DNA of 64,000 bases from Bryobacterales bacterium (GTDB taxonomy: Bacteria; Acidobacteriota; Terriglobia; Bryobacterales; Bryobacteraceae). Of this stretch, positions 8,943-18,112 are shown one piece after another (positions within the stretch are counted from its first letter, which is position 1; each line of letters starts with the position of its first letter). A model generated the notes under the pieces. The model searched no databases. It saw nothing but the letters and a program-made list of their open reading frames with translations, and was not told where the DNA came from. A program made the translations under genes and the position numbers. Location of the stretch: positions 84,383-148,382 of the forward strand of contig PMUP01000013.1 of NCBI GenBank assembly GCA_003166865.1, read 5' to 3'.

Positions 8943-9800
8943 ATGAAGTTCGTGACCTTCCGGCGTGCGAGTGGTCGTCCCGAGGCAGGCGTGTTGCTGG
9001 GCGATCAAGCGGTGGGTTTGGCGGGCGCTGGGTTTTCCAACATGCTCTCGGTGCTGGCCAGCGGGGCTGAAGGGCGCGCCAAGATCGAGAACTTCGTTCA
9101 TCATCGGCCCGCGGATTCGACGTTCCCGCTTTCCTCCATCCAGCTTCTTGCACCCGTGCCGCGGCCGCCCAAGCTGATCTGCGTGGGGCTGAATTATCGC
9201 GATCACGCCGCCGAAGCCCGGCAGGAGATTCCCAAGATCCCGAACATCTTCGCGAAGTTTTCAAACGTCGTGATCGGTCCGGGACAGCCCATCGTGCTTC
9301 CGAAGAATTCGCGGCAGCCCGACTACGAGGCCGAATTTGCGTTCGTCATCGGAACGGGCGGACGGCATATTCCGGGCTATGCATGGAGAGAGCACGTCTT
9401 TGGGTACACGGCGTTCAACGATGTCAGCGCGCGCGATTTTCAAAGGGCCACTTCGCAATGGATGATCGGCAAGACGTTCGACACGTTCGCGCCCATGGGC
9501 CCGTGCCTGGTAAGCGCGGACGAGATCGCCGATCCACATGCGCTCGACATTAGCCTGCGCATCGGCGGTGAAACGTTGCAGCATTCCAATACGCGCGAAC
9601 TGATCTTCAAGATTCCGGACCTGTTGGCGTATCTTTCGAGCGTGGTGACGCTGGAACCGGGCGACGTGGTGGCGACCGGAACCCCCGCCGGCGTGGGATT
9701 CGCGCGCACGCCGCCGCGCTACTTGCAGCCGGGAGACGAAGTGATCGTCAGCATTGAGGGCATCGGCGAGCTGCGCAACCCAGTGGTTGCTGAAAGCTGA
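8943..9800 (+). CDS. Fumarylacetoacetate hydrolase (FAH) family protein
   Basis: The 285-residue protein has the small N-terminal domain followed by the FAH catalytic fold. Signatures are KLICVGLNYRDHAAE, the metal-binding DYEAEFAFVIG, AFNDVSARDFQ, and the C-terminal PGDVVATGTPAGVGFARTPP. These enzymes need Mg2+ or Mn2+ and hydrolyse or decarboxylate acylpyruvate-type compounds, for example in aromatic-acid breakdown or oxaloacetate tautomerisation. The exact substrate cannot be assigned. It ends 3 nt from the convergent AhpD-like gene, with no obvious terminator hairpin between. Confidence 0.93.
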   Translation: MKFVTFRRASGRPEAGVLLGDQAVGLAGAGFSNMLSVLASGAEGRAKIENFVHHRPADSTFPLSSIQLLAPVPRPPKLICVGLNYRDHAAEARQEIPKIPNIFAKFSNVVIGPGQPIVLPKNSRQPDYEAEFAFVIGTGGRHIPGYAWREHVFGYTAFNDVSARDFQRATSQWMIGKTFDTFAPMGPCLVSADEIADPHALDISLRIGGETLQHSNTRELIFKIPDLLAYLSSVVTLEPGDVVATGTPAGVGFARTPPRYLQPGDEVIVSIEGIGELRNPVVAES

Positions 9801-9803
9801 AAG

Positions 9804-10208
9804 TTAGGGCCGCTTGGTTAAGAATCTCTCGTCGATTTCAACTTGATAGCCGCTCGCGAGGCGATTAGTTTCGTTCGCCATGCCGACTACCGCCATCAGC
9901 TCGGCCAGCATGGCATCGGACATTCCCGCTTTGCGCGCGGCGGCGGTATGCGAAGCGATGCAATATCCGCACTGATTGGTCGCGCTCACGGCGAGATAGA
10001 TCATCTCCTTGGTAACGGCGTCCAGAGCGCCCGGCGCCATAATCTCCTTGACGCTCGCCCAGGTGCGCCGGAGCGTAGCGGGGTGGTGCGCCAACGCCTT
10101 CCAAAAATTGTTGATCCAATCGGTTTTGCGCGTGGCCATGATGTCGTCATAGACCGCGCGAACTTCAGGGCTGGCATCCGGGTAATCGATCAATCCTAGG
10201 GTCGCCAC
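9804..10208 (-). CDS. AhpD-like/carboxymuconolactone decarboxylase family protein
   Basis: The product is 134 residues from a GTG at 10208, preceded by AAGGAGG at about 10214-10220. A longer frame running to 10487 is antisense to guaB and is rejected as a start. The fold signature is TNQCGYCIASHTAAARKAGMS, where the CxxC pair with a following His is the redox centre of AhpD-type peroxidase reductases. The protein could act in peroxide defence or as an uncharacterised decarboxylase-like member; the CxxC favours the redox role. It is divergent from guaB across 67 nt. Confidence 0.9.
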   Translation of the reverse strand: MATLGLIDYPDASPEVRAVYDDIMATRKTDWINNFWKALAHHPATLRRTWASVKEIMAPGALDAVTKEMIYLAVSATNQCGYCIASHTAAARKAGMSDAMLAELMAVVGMANETNRLASGYQVEIDERFLTKRP

Positions 10209-10275
10209 AATTCCCTCCTTGTTCCTCCTTGACTTTCTTATCGTATCGGTTCCGGCATAATAGAAGTACTCCTGC

Positions 10276-11727
10276 ATGATCCAAGAAACGATTCTGGAAG
10301 GTCTCACCTTCGACGACATACTTCTCCAGCCGGCGCACAGCAGCATCGTGCCGGCGGACACCGACACGCGCACCTGCGTGACGCGACACATCGCGATGAA
10401 CATCCCGATCGTCAGTTCGGCGATGGACACGGTCACCGAATCGCATCTCGCCATTGCTTTGGCGCAGCAGGGCGGCATCGGTATCATTCATCGCAACATG
10501 TCCGTCGAGCGCCAGGCTGAGGAAGTGGACCGCGTGAAGCGCAGTGAAAGCGGCATGATCGTGGACCCGATCACGATCGAGCCGGAGCTGAAGATTTCCG
10601 ACGCCTTGGAGTTGATGAAGCGCTACCGCATCTCCGGCGTGCCGGTGACCAAGCACGGCAAACTGGTTGGCATATTAACGAATCGCGATTTGCGATTCGA
10701 GACTCGTCACGATCTTCCCATTTCGGACGTGATGACCAAAGAGAACCTGATCACCGTACCGGTGGGCACCACGCTGGAAGAGGCCGAGAAGATTCTGCAC
10801 CATCACCGCGTGGAGAAGCTGCTGGTGGTGGACGAACACTTCGCGCTGAAGGGCCTGATCACGGTCAAGGATATTCAGAAGAAACTGAAGTACCCCAACG
10901 CGGCGAAGGATCCGCAAGGGCGATTGCGCGTTGGCGCGGCGGTGGGCTCCGGCGCCGACTTCCTGGAACGCGCCCAGGAGCTGGTGGCGAGGAAGGTGGA
11001 CGTGCTGGTGGTGGATTCGGCGCACGGGCACAGCGACCGCGTTATGGAAGCCGTACGCACCATCAAGCACCGGTTCCCGGACGTGGATTTGATTGCCGGA
11101 AACGTCGCGACATTCGAAGGCGCGCGGGACTTGATCGGCCTGGGCGCCGATGGAATCAAGGTTGGTATCGGGCCGGGTTCCATTTGCACTACGCGTGTGG
11201 TCAGCGGCGCGGGCGTGCCGCAAATCACCGCGATTGCCGAGTGCTCGCGCGCCACGCGTGGTTCCGGCGTCCCGCTGATTTCCGACGGCGGCATCAAGTA
11301 CTCCGGTGACATCAGCAAGGCCATCGCGGCCGGCGCCGATGCGGTGATGCTCGGCGGTCTGTTGGCTGGCACCGAGGAGAGCCCGGGCGAAACGATTCTC
11401 TATCAGGGACGAACGTTCAAGAGTTATCGCGGCATGGGTTCCATGGGCGCGATGACCGCCGGATCGGACCGGTACCCGCAGGACACCAGCGGAAAACTGG
11501 TGCCGGAAGGCATCGAGGGTCGGGTTCCCTACAAAGGCCCGCTGTCGGAGCTGGTGTATCAACTGGTGGGCGGTTTGAAAGCTGGGATGGGTTACTGCGG
11601 CTGCCGCAACATTCGCGAGCTGCAGGAGAACGCGAAGTTCCTGCGAGTGACGTCGGCGGCGCTGCGGGAGGGTCACGTACACGATGTGATCATCACCAAG
11701 GAAGCGCCTAATTATCGGTTGGAATAG
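10276..11727 (+). CDS. guaB: Inosine-5'-monophosphate dehydrogenase
   Basis: GuaB oxidises IMP to XMP with NAD+, the committed step to GMP. The 483-residue protein has the TIM barrel interrupted by two CBS domains (about residues 95-210, for example [17 protein letters not shown] and [20 protein letters not shown]). The catalytic Cys lies in [11 protein letters not shown], and the flap region is AGSDRYPQD. The length is normal. The start at 10276 is the only reasonable ATG. A CATAAT at 10256-10261 could be a -10 box, but the best -35 (TTGACT, 10229-10234) is too far away at 21 nt. The 3' end overlaps the convergent aminotransferase gene by 16 nt. Confidence 0.97.
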   Translation: MIQETILEGLTFDDILLQPAHSSIVPADTDTRTCVTRHIAMNIPIVSSAMDTVTESHLAIALAQQGGIGIIHRNMSVERQAEEVDRVKRSESGMIVDPITIEPELKISDALELMKRYRISGVPVTKHGKLVGILTNRDLRFETRHDLPISDVMTKENLITVPVGTTLEEAEKILHHHRVEKLLVVDEHFALKGLITVKDIQKKLKYPNAAKDPQGRLRVGAAVGSGADFLERAQELVARKVDVLVVDSAHGHSDRVMEAVRTIKHRFPDVDLIAGNVATFEGARDLIGLGADGIKVGIGPGSICTTRVVSGAGVPQITAIAECSRATRGSGVPLISDGGIKYSGDISKAIAAGADAVMLGGLLAGTEESPGETILYQGRTFKSYRGMGSMGAMTAGSDRYPQDTSGKLVPEGIEGRVPYKGPLSELVYQLVGGLKAGMGYCGCRNIRELQENAKFLRVTSAALREGHVHDVIITKEAPNYRLE

Positions 11728-12833
11728 CTAAGCACGCGGGGTGCAAGCTTCGAAATGTTCGAGGCGACTTGCTCCACGTGCGACGTCGTCATTTGGGGAT
11801 AAAGCGGCAGGCTGAGCACCGTGCGCGCGGAGTCCTCGGCCACTGGAAAATCGCCCGCCTTATATCGCACGTCGGCGTAAGCAGCCATCAAGTGAATCGG
11901 CAGCGGATAGTGGACCGCGGTCTGGATGCCCGCCGCTTCCAGGCTTCGCTGCAATCCGTCGCGATTGGAGGCGCGAATCGTGTACAGGCAATATACGTGC
12001 CGCGAATCCGGCGTTGCTTGCGGCCGCGCGACCGAAGAGTCTTCGAGCAGACGATCATATTCAGCAGCGAAGGCGCGGCGCGCTTCGATCCAATGCTCGA
12101 GACTGCGCAGCTTCACGCGCAAGATGGCCGCCTGGATAGCGGGCAGCCGGTAGTTGTAGCCCTTGAGACGCGGGCGATAACGTTGCTCCTCGCCCCAGCT
12201 ACGCAGCAGCGCGGCCGTGCGCGCGTATTCCGGATTATTGGTGGTGAGCATGCCGCCTTCACCAGCCGCGCCGAGGTTCTTGGTGGGATAGAAACTGAAG
12301 CAGCCGATATCACCGATGCCGCCGGCGCGACGCCCGTGGTATTCGGCGCCGTGGGCCTGGGCCGCGTCTTCAATGACGATCAGCTTGTGGCGCCGGGCAA
12401 TTTCGAGAATCGGATCCATGTCGGCGCACTGGCCGTACAGATGCACCGGGAGAATAGCGCGCGTGCGGGCGGTGATGGCCGCTTCGATCTTGCTGACGTC
12501 GATGTTGAACGTGGCTGGGTCGATATCGACATACAGCGGAATTGCGCCGGCGTAACCGATCGCTGCCACCGTCGCATAGAAAGTGAACGGAACGGTGATC
12601 ACTTCGTCGCCCGGTTGAATGCCGGCCGCGAGCAACGCCAGATGCAACGCGCTGGTTCCGGAGTTGACAGCAACGCCGTGCTGGACGCCGCAATAGCTTG
12701 CGAATTCCTCTTCGAGGGCAGTGACTTCGTGGCCCCCGACAAAATGCCCGCTTTCGAGCACGCGCCCTACCGCGGCGTCAATCTCGGTTTTGAGTTCGTG
12801 ATACTCGGCGGCAAGATCAAGGAGGCGGATCAT
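11712..12833 (-). CDS. DegT/DnrJ/EryC1/StrS-family PLP-dependent sugar aminotransferase
   Basis: The 373-residue protein matches the family that aminates nucleotide-linked keto sugars. Signatures are [16 protein letters not shown] for the PLP-phosphate loop, [11 protein letters not shown], and the Schiff-base lysine in [16 protein letters not shown]. It is third in an operon with asnB and a glycosyltransferase, 10 nt after the latter, so it probably makes an amino sugar for a surface or flagellar glycan. A strong ribosome-site-like GGAGG lies close to the preceding stop. The exact sugar cannot be told. Confidence 0.93.
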   Translation of the reverse strand: MIRLLDLAAEYHELKTEIDAAVGRVLESGHFVGGHEVTALEEEFASYCGVQHGVAVNSGTSALHLALLAAGIQPGDEVITVPFTFYATVAAIGYAGAIPLYVDIDPATFNIDVSKIEAAITARTRAILPVHLYGQCADMDPILEIARRHKLIVIEDAAQAHGAEYHGRRAGGIGDIGCFSFYPTKNLGAAGEGGMLTTNNPEYARTAALLRSWGEEQRYRPRLKGYNYRLPAIQAAILRVKLRSLEHWIEARRAFAAEYDRLLEDSSVARPQATPDSRHVYCLYTIRASNRDGLQRSLEAAGIQTAVHYPLPIHLMAAYADVRYKAGDFPVAEDSARTVLSLPLYPQMTTSHVEQVASNISKLAPRVLSYSNR

Positions 12834-12843
12834 GCAAGGTGGA

Positions 12844-14028
12844 TCAAGTCAGGAGGAGTTCAAATTTGCGAGCAACTACTTCCCAAGAATAACATGCAGA
12901 GACCATTTCCCAGGCTGCCTGGGACTGCTTGCGGCGCGCATCCGCACAGCGGAGTAAAGCTAGGCAGCGCTCGGCGAAAGCCTGGGGTGAATCCGCAAGT
13001 GCGATGTTCTCTCCGTCGCGAACGTCGAGCCCCTCGGCTCCGGTGGTGGTGGAAACTACGGGGATCTTGGCGGCCATCGATTCATAAATTTTGAGGCGCG
13101 TGCCTCCGCCGATGCGGAGTGGGACGATGGACACCGCCGAGTCCCATAGGTAGGGACGCACATCGTCAACCGTGCCGGTGACGTGGATGCGGTCGTCAGC
13201 TTCGGCCAGGCGCAGGATTGCCGCGGTGGGGTGGCGGCCGACGACGGTCAGCGAACACTCTGGAAGCCGCCGGCGAATCAGCGGGAGAATGTCAGTTGCG
13301 AACCAGCGGACAGCATCGATGTTGGGCCGCCAGTCCATGGAACCGAGAAATACGAGGTCGGTCGAGGGCTGTGTGATCCTCGGGCGCGCGGCAAAATAGT
13401 CGAGATCAACGCCGGTGGGTACGGCCGCAACGCCCCGGACGCCGTAGAGCGACTGCATGGCATGCGCATCGGCCCCGGAGACAGCCACAATTCGTTTCAC
13501 GGTTTGGCACACGCGCCGTTCGTACCGCTGCATGCGGTCATACTGGCCTTGAAAGTACATCTTGATGAGGAACGTGCGCGCGTGTTCGGCATGCCGCTTC
13601 CAGATGATCGATTCCACATTGTGTTGGAACAGAACCGCCGCGCCAGGGTCTGGCATGTTTGCAGCCGAGAACAGAAAATCGCAGACGATCGCGTCGAATT
13701 TCTCCCGCTGAGTAAGACCATCCACCAGCCGTCTGAGCGCGCTTGAACGATAGCGCAGCACCGCCATAGGGAGTTTCGAAAAATGGCTTTCACAGATCTG
13801 GCGATAGAACCGCGGCGTAAATTCTGGTGGCGCCTGGTGCGCGATTGGATATGCCCTTGTGCAATACTCAACGCTGCGCTCGAGGCTGCCGCGCGCGGAA
13901 GGCCGGTGCAGGGCCGCATAGTGAATCTCGTGGCGCTGGTGCAGGCGCTTCAGAGTTTCCAGTGTGCGAATCTGACCGCCGCGCGTGGTGGGATGCAAAA
14001 AATCCGAGTTGACCCACAGAATCTTCAT
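12844..14028 (-). CDS. GT4-type glycosyltransferase
   Basis: The 394-residue protein has the GT-B fold of family 4. The C-terminal donor-binding half shows [23 protein letters not shown] and the [23 protein letters not shown]-type loop ([14 protein letters not shown]). The start at 14028 is chosen because [18 protein letters not shown] is the standard N-terminus and its ATG overlaps the asnB stop as ATGA. The layout resembles sugar transferases linked to exosortase/PEP-CTERM exopolysaccharide loci, which I infer from general likeness only. It should add a sugar to a lipid-linked or protein-linked glycan in the cytoplasm. Confidence 0.92.
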   Translation of the reverse strand: MKILWVNSDFLHPTTRGGQIRTLETLKRLHQRHEIHYAALHRPSARGSLERSVEYCTRAYPIAHQAPPEFTPRFYRQICESHFSKLPMAVLRYRSSALRRLVDGLTQREKFDAIVCDFLFSAANMPDPGAAVLFQHNVESIIWKRHAEHARTFLIKMYFQGQYDRMQRYERRVCQTVKRIVAVSGADAHAMQSLYGVRGVAAVPTGVDLDYFAARPRITQPSTDLVFLGSMDWRPNIDAVRWFATDILPLIRRRLPECSLTVVGRHPTAAILRLAEADDRIHVTGTVDDVRPYLWDSAVSIVPLRIGGGTRLKIYESMAAKIPVVSTTTGAEGLDVRDGENIALADSPQAFAERCLALLRCADARRKQSQAAWEMVSACYSWEVVARKFELLLT

Positions 14029-15920
14029 GCTCGCGCCGCGGCCCTGTTCCACGCGACCTCGCGCCGGCCGGTCAAGAACAAGTCGCCCCACAGTTGCAAA
14101 TTCACCAACCGCCAGATGCGATCGGTGGCGTCCAGGCGGCCGGCGCGATGCCGATGGATGAGCGCTTCCACCTCGCGCGAGTCAAGATAAGCAGCTAGCA
14201 ATCCATGGCGTGAACGCAACGCGGCGTAGAGCGGCTCGGCGCGCGGATCGAGTAGCCACTGCCGGAGCGGCGTAGGGAAACCCATCTTCTTGCGGTGAAT
14301 GATATCGCGCGGGAGCAAGTCGCGGACGGCTGCCTTCAGGATGTACTTCTGCGTGCGTCCGCGAATTTTCAGGCCGTCGGGGATGCGCGAGGCAAACTCC
14401 ACTAAGGTGTGATCCAGGAATGGAACACGGCTTTCGATGGACGCCGCCATGCTCATTTGATCCTGCTTCATGAGCAATTCGACGAGGTAAGTTTTCTGGT
14501 CGGCGTAGAGCGTGCGCGCCAGTGGAGAATCTTCGCGGCGCGCGTTCCAGTAACGCATGTAATCCTCGCAGCGGACGCCCGCATCGAACGCGCAGTAGAA
14601 ATTCTGGACGAACAATGACTCAAAACCAAGATCCCGGCCGAGCACCGTGTGCCGCAGTTTGCGCCGCAAGCCCGCGCCGAGGAGCCGCGACGTCTCGATT
14701 TGACCTCGAGCCCAGCGGCGGAGCGGTTCGGGCACGATGCCGTACGCCCGAGCCCAGCGCTGGTTGAGCTTTTGCCAACGGTAGCGCTGGTAGCCGCCGA
14801 ATAACTCGTCGCTGCCTTCGCCCGTCAGTACTACCTTGACATGCTGCGCCGCCAGCTTTGAAAGAAAGTAGAGCGAGACGCTGGAGGGCCAAGCGATCGG
14901 CTCGTCTTCGTGCCAGATTAGCCGGGGCAGCGCGCCGAAAAAATCGTCGATGCCAATGCTGACTTCGCGATGGTTGGTTCCGATCGCATGGGCCACGCGC
15001 CGGGCGTGGCTCAACTCGCTGAATGGCGCCTCGGAATAACCTACCGCGAAGGTTTGCGCGGGCCGTGAAACAGCGCGCTGCGCGAGGGCAGCAATGGCGC
15101 TCGAATCCAGGCCTCCGCTCAGGAAGACGCCCAGCGGCACGTCGCTCATCAGGTGCATCTCGACGGATTGTTCCAAGCGCCGGCGAGTTTCGGCGATCCA
15201 GTGGCGCGGGTCGAGATGCAGCTTGTCCGCGTTATTCTCCGGCAGATCCCAGTAGCGCTCGATCTTGAGTTCCGCGCGGTCTCCGCTCACGTCCAGCACC
15301 AGCCGGTGGCCCGGCATCAGCTTATGGATGTCGCGAAACAGCGTGCGATTGCCGCTGGTGTAGCCGAAGGCCAGCACTTCGGGCAGCAACTCCTCGGCGA
15401 GCGCCGGGGAAATTGCCGGATGCTCCAGCAGCGCCTTGATCTCGGAGCCGAACGCGAACAGCCGGCCGTCCCAGTAATAGTAGAAGGGCTTGATACCCAG
15501 CCGGTCGCGCGCGCAGAACAGGCGCCGGCGCGGTGCATCCCAGATCGCGAAGGCGAACATGCCTTGAAAGAGCCGCAGGCACTCGGGTCCGTACTCCTCG
15601 AACGCATGCAGGATGGTTTCCGTGTCGGAGCGCGTTTGATAGCGGTGTCCAGCCTGCTCGAGCGCCGGACGGAGCGCGGCGTGATTGTAGATTTCACCGT
15701 TGAAGGTGATCCAGAGCAAGCCGGTCTCGTTCGCCATCGGCTGGTGGCCGCCGTGGGGGTCGATGATGCTGAGCCGCCGCTGGGCCAGGTGAGCACAGGC
15801 GTCGTGATGGAACCCGAAATCGTCGGGGCCGCGATGGCGGATCGCCTCGGCCATTCGCGCCAAAGTGGCGGCGTCCCCGGACCCGGACGCCATACTCACA
15901 AATCCCGCAATCCCGCACAT
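14025..15920 (-). CDS. asnB: Glutamine-hydrolysing asparagine synthetase-type amidotransferase
   Basis: The 631-residue enzyme has Cys2 as the N-terminal nucleophile (MCGIAGF) in a class II glutaminase domain with IRHRGPDDFG, then a synthetase domain with the PP-loop SGGLDSSAIAAL and GEGSDELFGGY. The length is typical. Besides making asparagine, relatives amidate sugars in exopolysaccharide loci, and the next two genes (glycosyltransferase, DegT aminotransferase) favour that role here. It opens the minus-strand operon, diverging from tRNA-Ser. Confidence 0.93.
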   Translation of the reverse strand: MCGIAGFVSMASGSGDAATLARMAEAIRHRGPDDFGFHHDACAHLAQRRLSIIDPHGGHQPMANETGLLWITFNGEIYNHAALRPALEQAGHRYQTRSDTETILHAFEEYGPECLRLFQGMFAFAIWDAPRRRLFCARDRLGIKPFYYYWDGRLFAFGSEIKALLEHPAISPALAEELLPEVLAFGYTSGNRTLFRDIHKLMPGHRLVLDVSGDRAELKIERYWDLPENNADKLHLDPRHWIAETRRRLEQSVEMHLMSDVPLGVFLSGGLDSSAIAALAQRAVSRPAQTFAVGYSEAPFSELSHARRVAHAIGTNHREVSIGIDDFFGALPRLIWHEDEPIAWPSSVSLYFLSKLAAQHVKVVLTGEGSDELFGGYQRYRWQKLNQRWARAYGIVPEPLRRWARGQIETSRLLGAGLRRKLRHTVLGRDLGFESLFVQNFYCAFDAGVRCEDYMRYWNARREDSPLARTLYADQKTYLVELLMKQDQMSMAASIESRVPFLDHTLVEFASRIPDGLKIRGRTQKYILKAAVRDLLPRDIIHRKKMGFPTPLRQWLLDPRAEPLYAALRSRHGLLAAYLDSREVEALIHRHRAGRLDATDRIWRLVNLQLWGDLFLTGRREVAWNRAAARA

Positions 15921-15975
15921 GTCCGGTTAGTGCGAATTCGGGCGTGGCTGTCTCAGGATTGGGTAGACTGAAAAT

Positions 15976-16065
15976 GGAGGAATGGGTGAGTGGTTGAAAC
16001 CGGCGGTCTTGAAAACCGTTAGCGGGGAAACTCGCTCGGGGGTTCGAATCCCTCTTCCTCCGCCA
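15976..16065 (+). tRNA. tRNA-Ser (anticodon TGA), CCA encoded
   Basis: A full cloverleaf can be folded. The acceptor stem is GGAGGAA (15976-15982) with TTCCTCC (16055-16061), followed by the discriminator G at 16062 and an encoded CCA at 16063-16065. The anticodon stem GCGGT/ACCGT (one G-T pair) encloses the loop CTTGAAA, giving anticodon TGA at 16010-16012. A long variable arm, as in class II tRNAs, precedes the T-arm with GGTTCGAATC. The gene reads UCN serine codons. Confidence 0.97.
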
Positions 16066-16135
16066 TAGCACAGGGTTTCATGGAGATTCTGCGCGATTAT
16101 TGTGCGGGCCGCTGGATGCGGAACGATCCGGCCAA

Positions 16136-17488
16136 CTACTTCTTCTCGGCGACTGCCCCGGCTGTCAATGCCTGCGCGACGCTGGAAATCTGCGCCGTGG
16201 TTTCGTCAAAGGACGCTTTGTAATGCGGCTCCTGACGCAGGAACTGATCAATCGAGGAAAGGCAGCGCAGGCTGGTATCCAGCTTCGGATTCGACCCCGC
16301 GACATACGCGCCGAGCTGGATCAGATCTTCCGAGTTGTGATAGAGAGCCATGGCTTCACGCACCTTGTGCGTCACAACTTTCTCCTCCGGCGTGGAGATC
16401 TTCGACGTAAGCCTGCTCACGGATTGAAGCAGATCGATGGCGGGATAGTGTCCCTTTTCCCCGAGCTTGCGTGACAGGATGATGTGGCCGTCGAGAATCG
16501 AACGTACCGCATCCGAGATTGGTTCGTTAAAATCGTCGCCTTCGACCAGCACCGTATAGAGTCCGGTGATGGAGCCGCGCTGAAACTTGCCGGCGCGCTC
16601 GAAGACCTTGGGAAGCAGGCCGAACACGGACGGCGTGTAGCCTTTCTGGCTGGGAGGCTCACCGGCGGCCAGTCCGATTTCGCGCTGCGCCATGGCCAGC
16701 CGCGTGACCGAGTCCATGATGAGCATAACGTCCAATCCCTGATCGCGAAAGTATTCGGCGATAGCCGTGCACGTGAGCGCGGCGCGCACCCGCAAAGGCG
16801 CCGGCCGGTCCGAGGTCGCCACCACGATGACCGATCGCTGCAAGCCTTCCGGACCGAGCTCGTGATCGATAAATTCGAGGACCTCGCGATTTCGCTCGCC
16901 AATCAGCCCGACCACCGTCACGTCCGCGGCATTATGTTTCGCCAGACTGCCCAGCAGCACGCTTTTGCCAACTCCGCTGCCGCCAAAAATGCCCACGCGC
17001 TGGCCTTTGCCGATCGGCAGCATGCCATCGATCGCGCGCACGCCCGTAACCAGACGCTCCGTGATGTGCCGGCGCTCCAGGGGATTCGGCGGCGCCGCCT
17101 GCAGTGAATAATGAACGGCGGATTCGATCGGAGGCTTGCCGTCGATCGGCCGGCCGTAGCCGTCCAGAACGCGTCCCAGAAGACCCGGGCCAACCCGCAC
17201 GCTGGATTCATCGGCGCGCGCCACAATCGAACTGCCCGCAACCAGTCCATCGGTCTCCTCCAGCGGCATCGAAAGGAGCTGGCCATCGCGGAATCCGACC
17301 ACCTGCACCAGAATGCGGCGATTGCCCGACGATTCGATTTCGCACACCTCACCGACCGCCGCCAGGGGTCCCGTGGATTGTACGATCATGCCGGTGACCT
17401 CGGTGACCGTTCCGGTGCGCCGCATAGGATCGATATGATCGAGGGCTCGCTCGAAACCCGCCAGCGGAGATTTGTCCGCGGGGTTCAT
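16136..17488 (-). CDS. fliI: Flagellum-specific ATPase
   Basis: FliI energises the flagellar type III export gate. The 450-residue protein has the F1-beta-like layout: N-terminal barrel, Walker A GIFGGSGVGKSVLLG, Walker B with DVMLIMDSVTRLAMAQREIGLAAGEPP, and the family segment YTPSVFGLLPKVFERAG. It is the last gene of the flgB-flgC-fliE-fliF-fliH-fliI operon and overlaps the fliH stop by an ATGA. FliJ, usually next, is encoded at 60820 instead. No clear terminator was seen between this gene and the tRNA. Confidence 0.97.
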   Translation of the reverse strand: MNPADKSPLAGFERALDHIDPMRRTGTVTEVTGMIVQSTGPLAAVGEVCEIESSGNRRILVQVVGFRDGQLLSMPLEETDGLVAGSSIVARADESSVRVGPGLLGRVLDGYGRPIDGKPPIESAVHYSLQAAPPNPLERRHITERLVTGVRAIDGMLPIGKGQRVGIFGGSGVGKSVLLGSLAKHNAADVTVVGLIGERNREVLEFIDHELGPEGLQRSVIVVATSDRPAPLRVRAALTCTAIAEYFRDQGLDVMLIMDSVTRLAMAQREIGLAAGEPPSQKGYTPSVFGLLPKVFERAGKFQRGSITGLYTVLVEGDDFNEPISDAVRSILDGHIILSRKLGEKGHYPAIDLLQSVSRLTSKISTPEEKVVTHKVREAMALYHNSEDLIQLGAYVAGSNPKLDTSLRCLSSIDQFLRQEPHYKASFDETTAQISSVAQALTAGAVAEKK

Positions 17489-18108
17489 GCTTCCAGACGA
17501 TCCGCGAGGCCGCGTTCAATTTCGGCGAGCTGCGAATCGATGCCGGCGTCGACGTTGCCGCGTCCGGTTTCGAAGATACAGGCGCCCGGCTCAAGCGTTG
17601 GATCGGGCGCAACCTGAATCGACCGCTGGTGCGGGAGATTCTTCAAGTCCTGGTCCAGGCGCACTGCGATGGCCGGATGCACCCGCACGCGATGTACATC
17701 CTGGCGATCGAGCTTCTCGAGCACCACCGAGACGATGCTTTGGAGGATGTCGGGAGAGACCAGCAGCTCGCGATGCACGATTCGCCGCGCGATCGCCATG
17801 GACAGCCGCAGCAGATCGGCTTGCGCTTCCTTATAAATGACGGCTCGCATTTGCGAAAGTCCGGCGACGGCGCGCATAAGCTCCGCATTGGCCGCTCGCG
17901 CGGGTTCTTCGAGCGCGGCTCGGGCGGCGGCTTCTCCCTCCAGGTACGCTCTCTGTACAGCTTGGCGGAGCTGCTCGTCGTCGTTTTGCCGCGTTTGTAC
18001 CGGGGGAGCCGGCTGTGGCGCGGCGGCCGGCATTTCGCGCGGGGCAGCCGCGTTCCAATCGAAAGTCCGGCAGGAACTCGCCTGTTTGATGATTCGGTTT
18101 GCGCCCAT
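17485..18108 (-). CDS. fliH: Flagellar export ATPase regulator
   Basis: The 207-residue protein fits FliH: a low-complexity N-terminus rich in Ala, Pro and Gln, a central helical stalk rich in Ala, Glu and Arg (EAAARAALEEPARAANAELM), and a C-terminal V/A-ATPase subunit E-like domain (LLRLSMAIARRIVHREL, VRVHPAIAVRLDQDLK). FliH binds FliI and docks it on the C-ring through FliN. It starts 4 nt after fliF. fliG is missing from its customary place between fliF and fliH. Confidence 0.92.
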   Translation of the reverse strand: MGANRIIKQASSCRTFDWNAAAPREMPAAAPQPAPPVQTRQNDDEQLRQAVQRAYLEGEAAARAALEEPARAANAELMRAVAGLSQMRAVIYKEAQADLLRLSMAIARRIVHRELLVSPDILQSIVSVVLEKLDRQDVHRVRVHPAIAVRLDQDLKNLPHQRSIQVAPDPTLEPGACIFETGRGNVDAGIDSQLAEIERGLADRLEA

Positions 18109-18112
18109 AGTC

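Noticed and set aside
10229-10261. TTGACT and CATAAT as a guaB promoter
   Set aside because: The spacer is 21 nt, too long for a normal sigma-70 promoter; another -35 was not found.
10209-10487. N-terminal extension of the AhpD-like gene
   Set aside because: It is antisense to guaB, and the GTG at 10208 has an excellent ribosome site.
11769-13094. Plus-strand open frame of 441 codons
   Set aside because: It spans antisense across the aminotransferase and the glycosyltransferase end and has no protein-like motifs.
15153-15971. Plus-strand open frame of 272 codons running to the tRNA
   Set aside because: Antisense to asnB, and ends just before tRNA-Ser; no recognisable domain.
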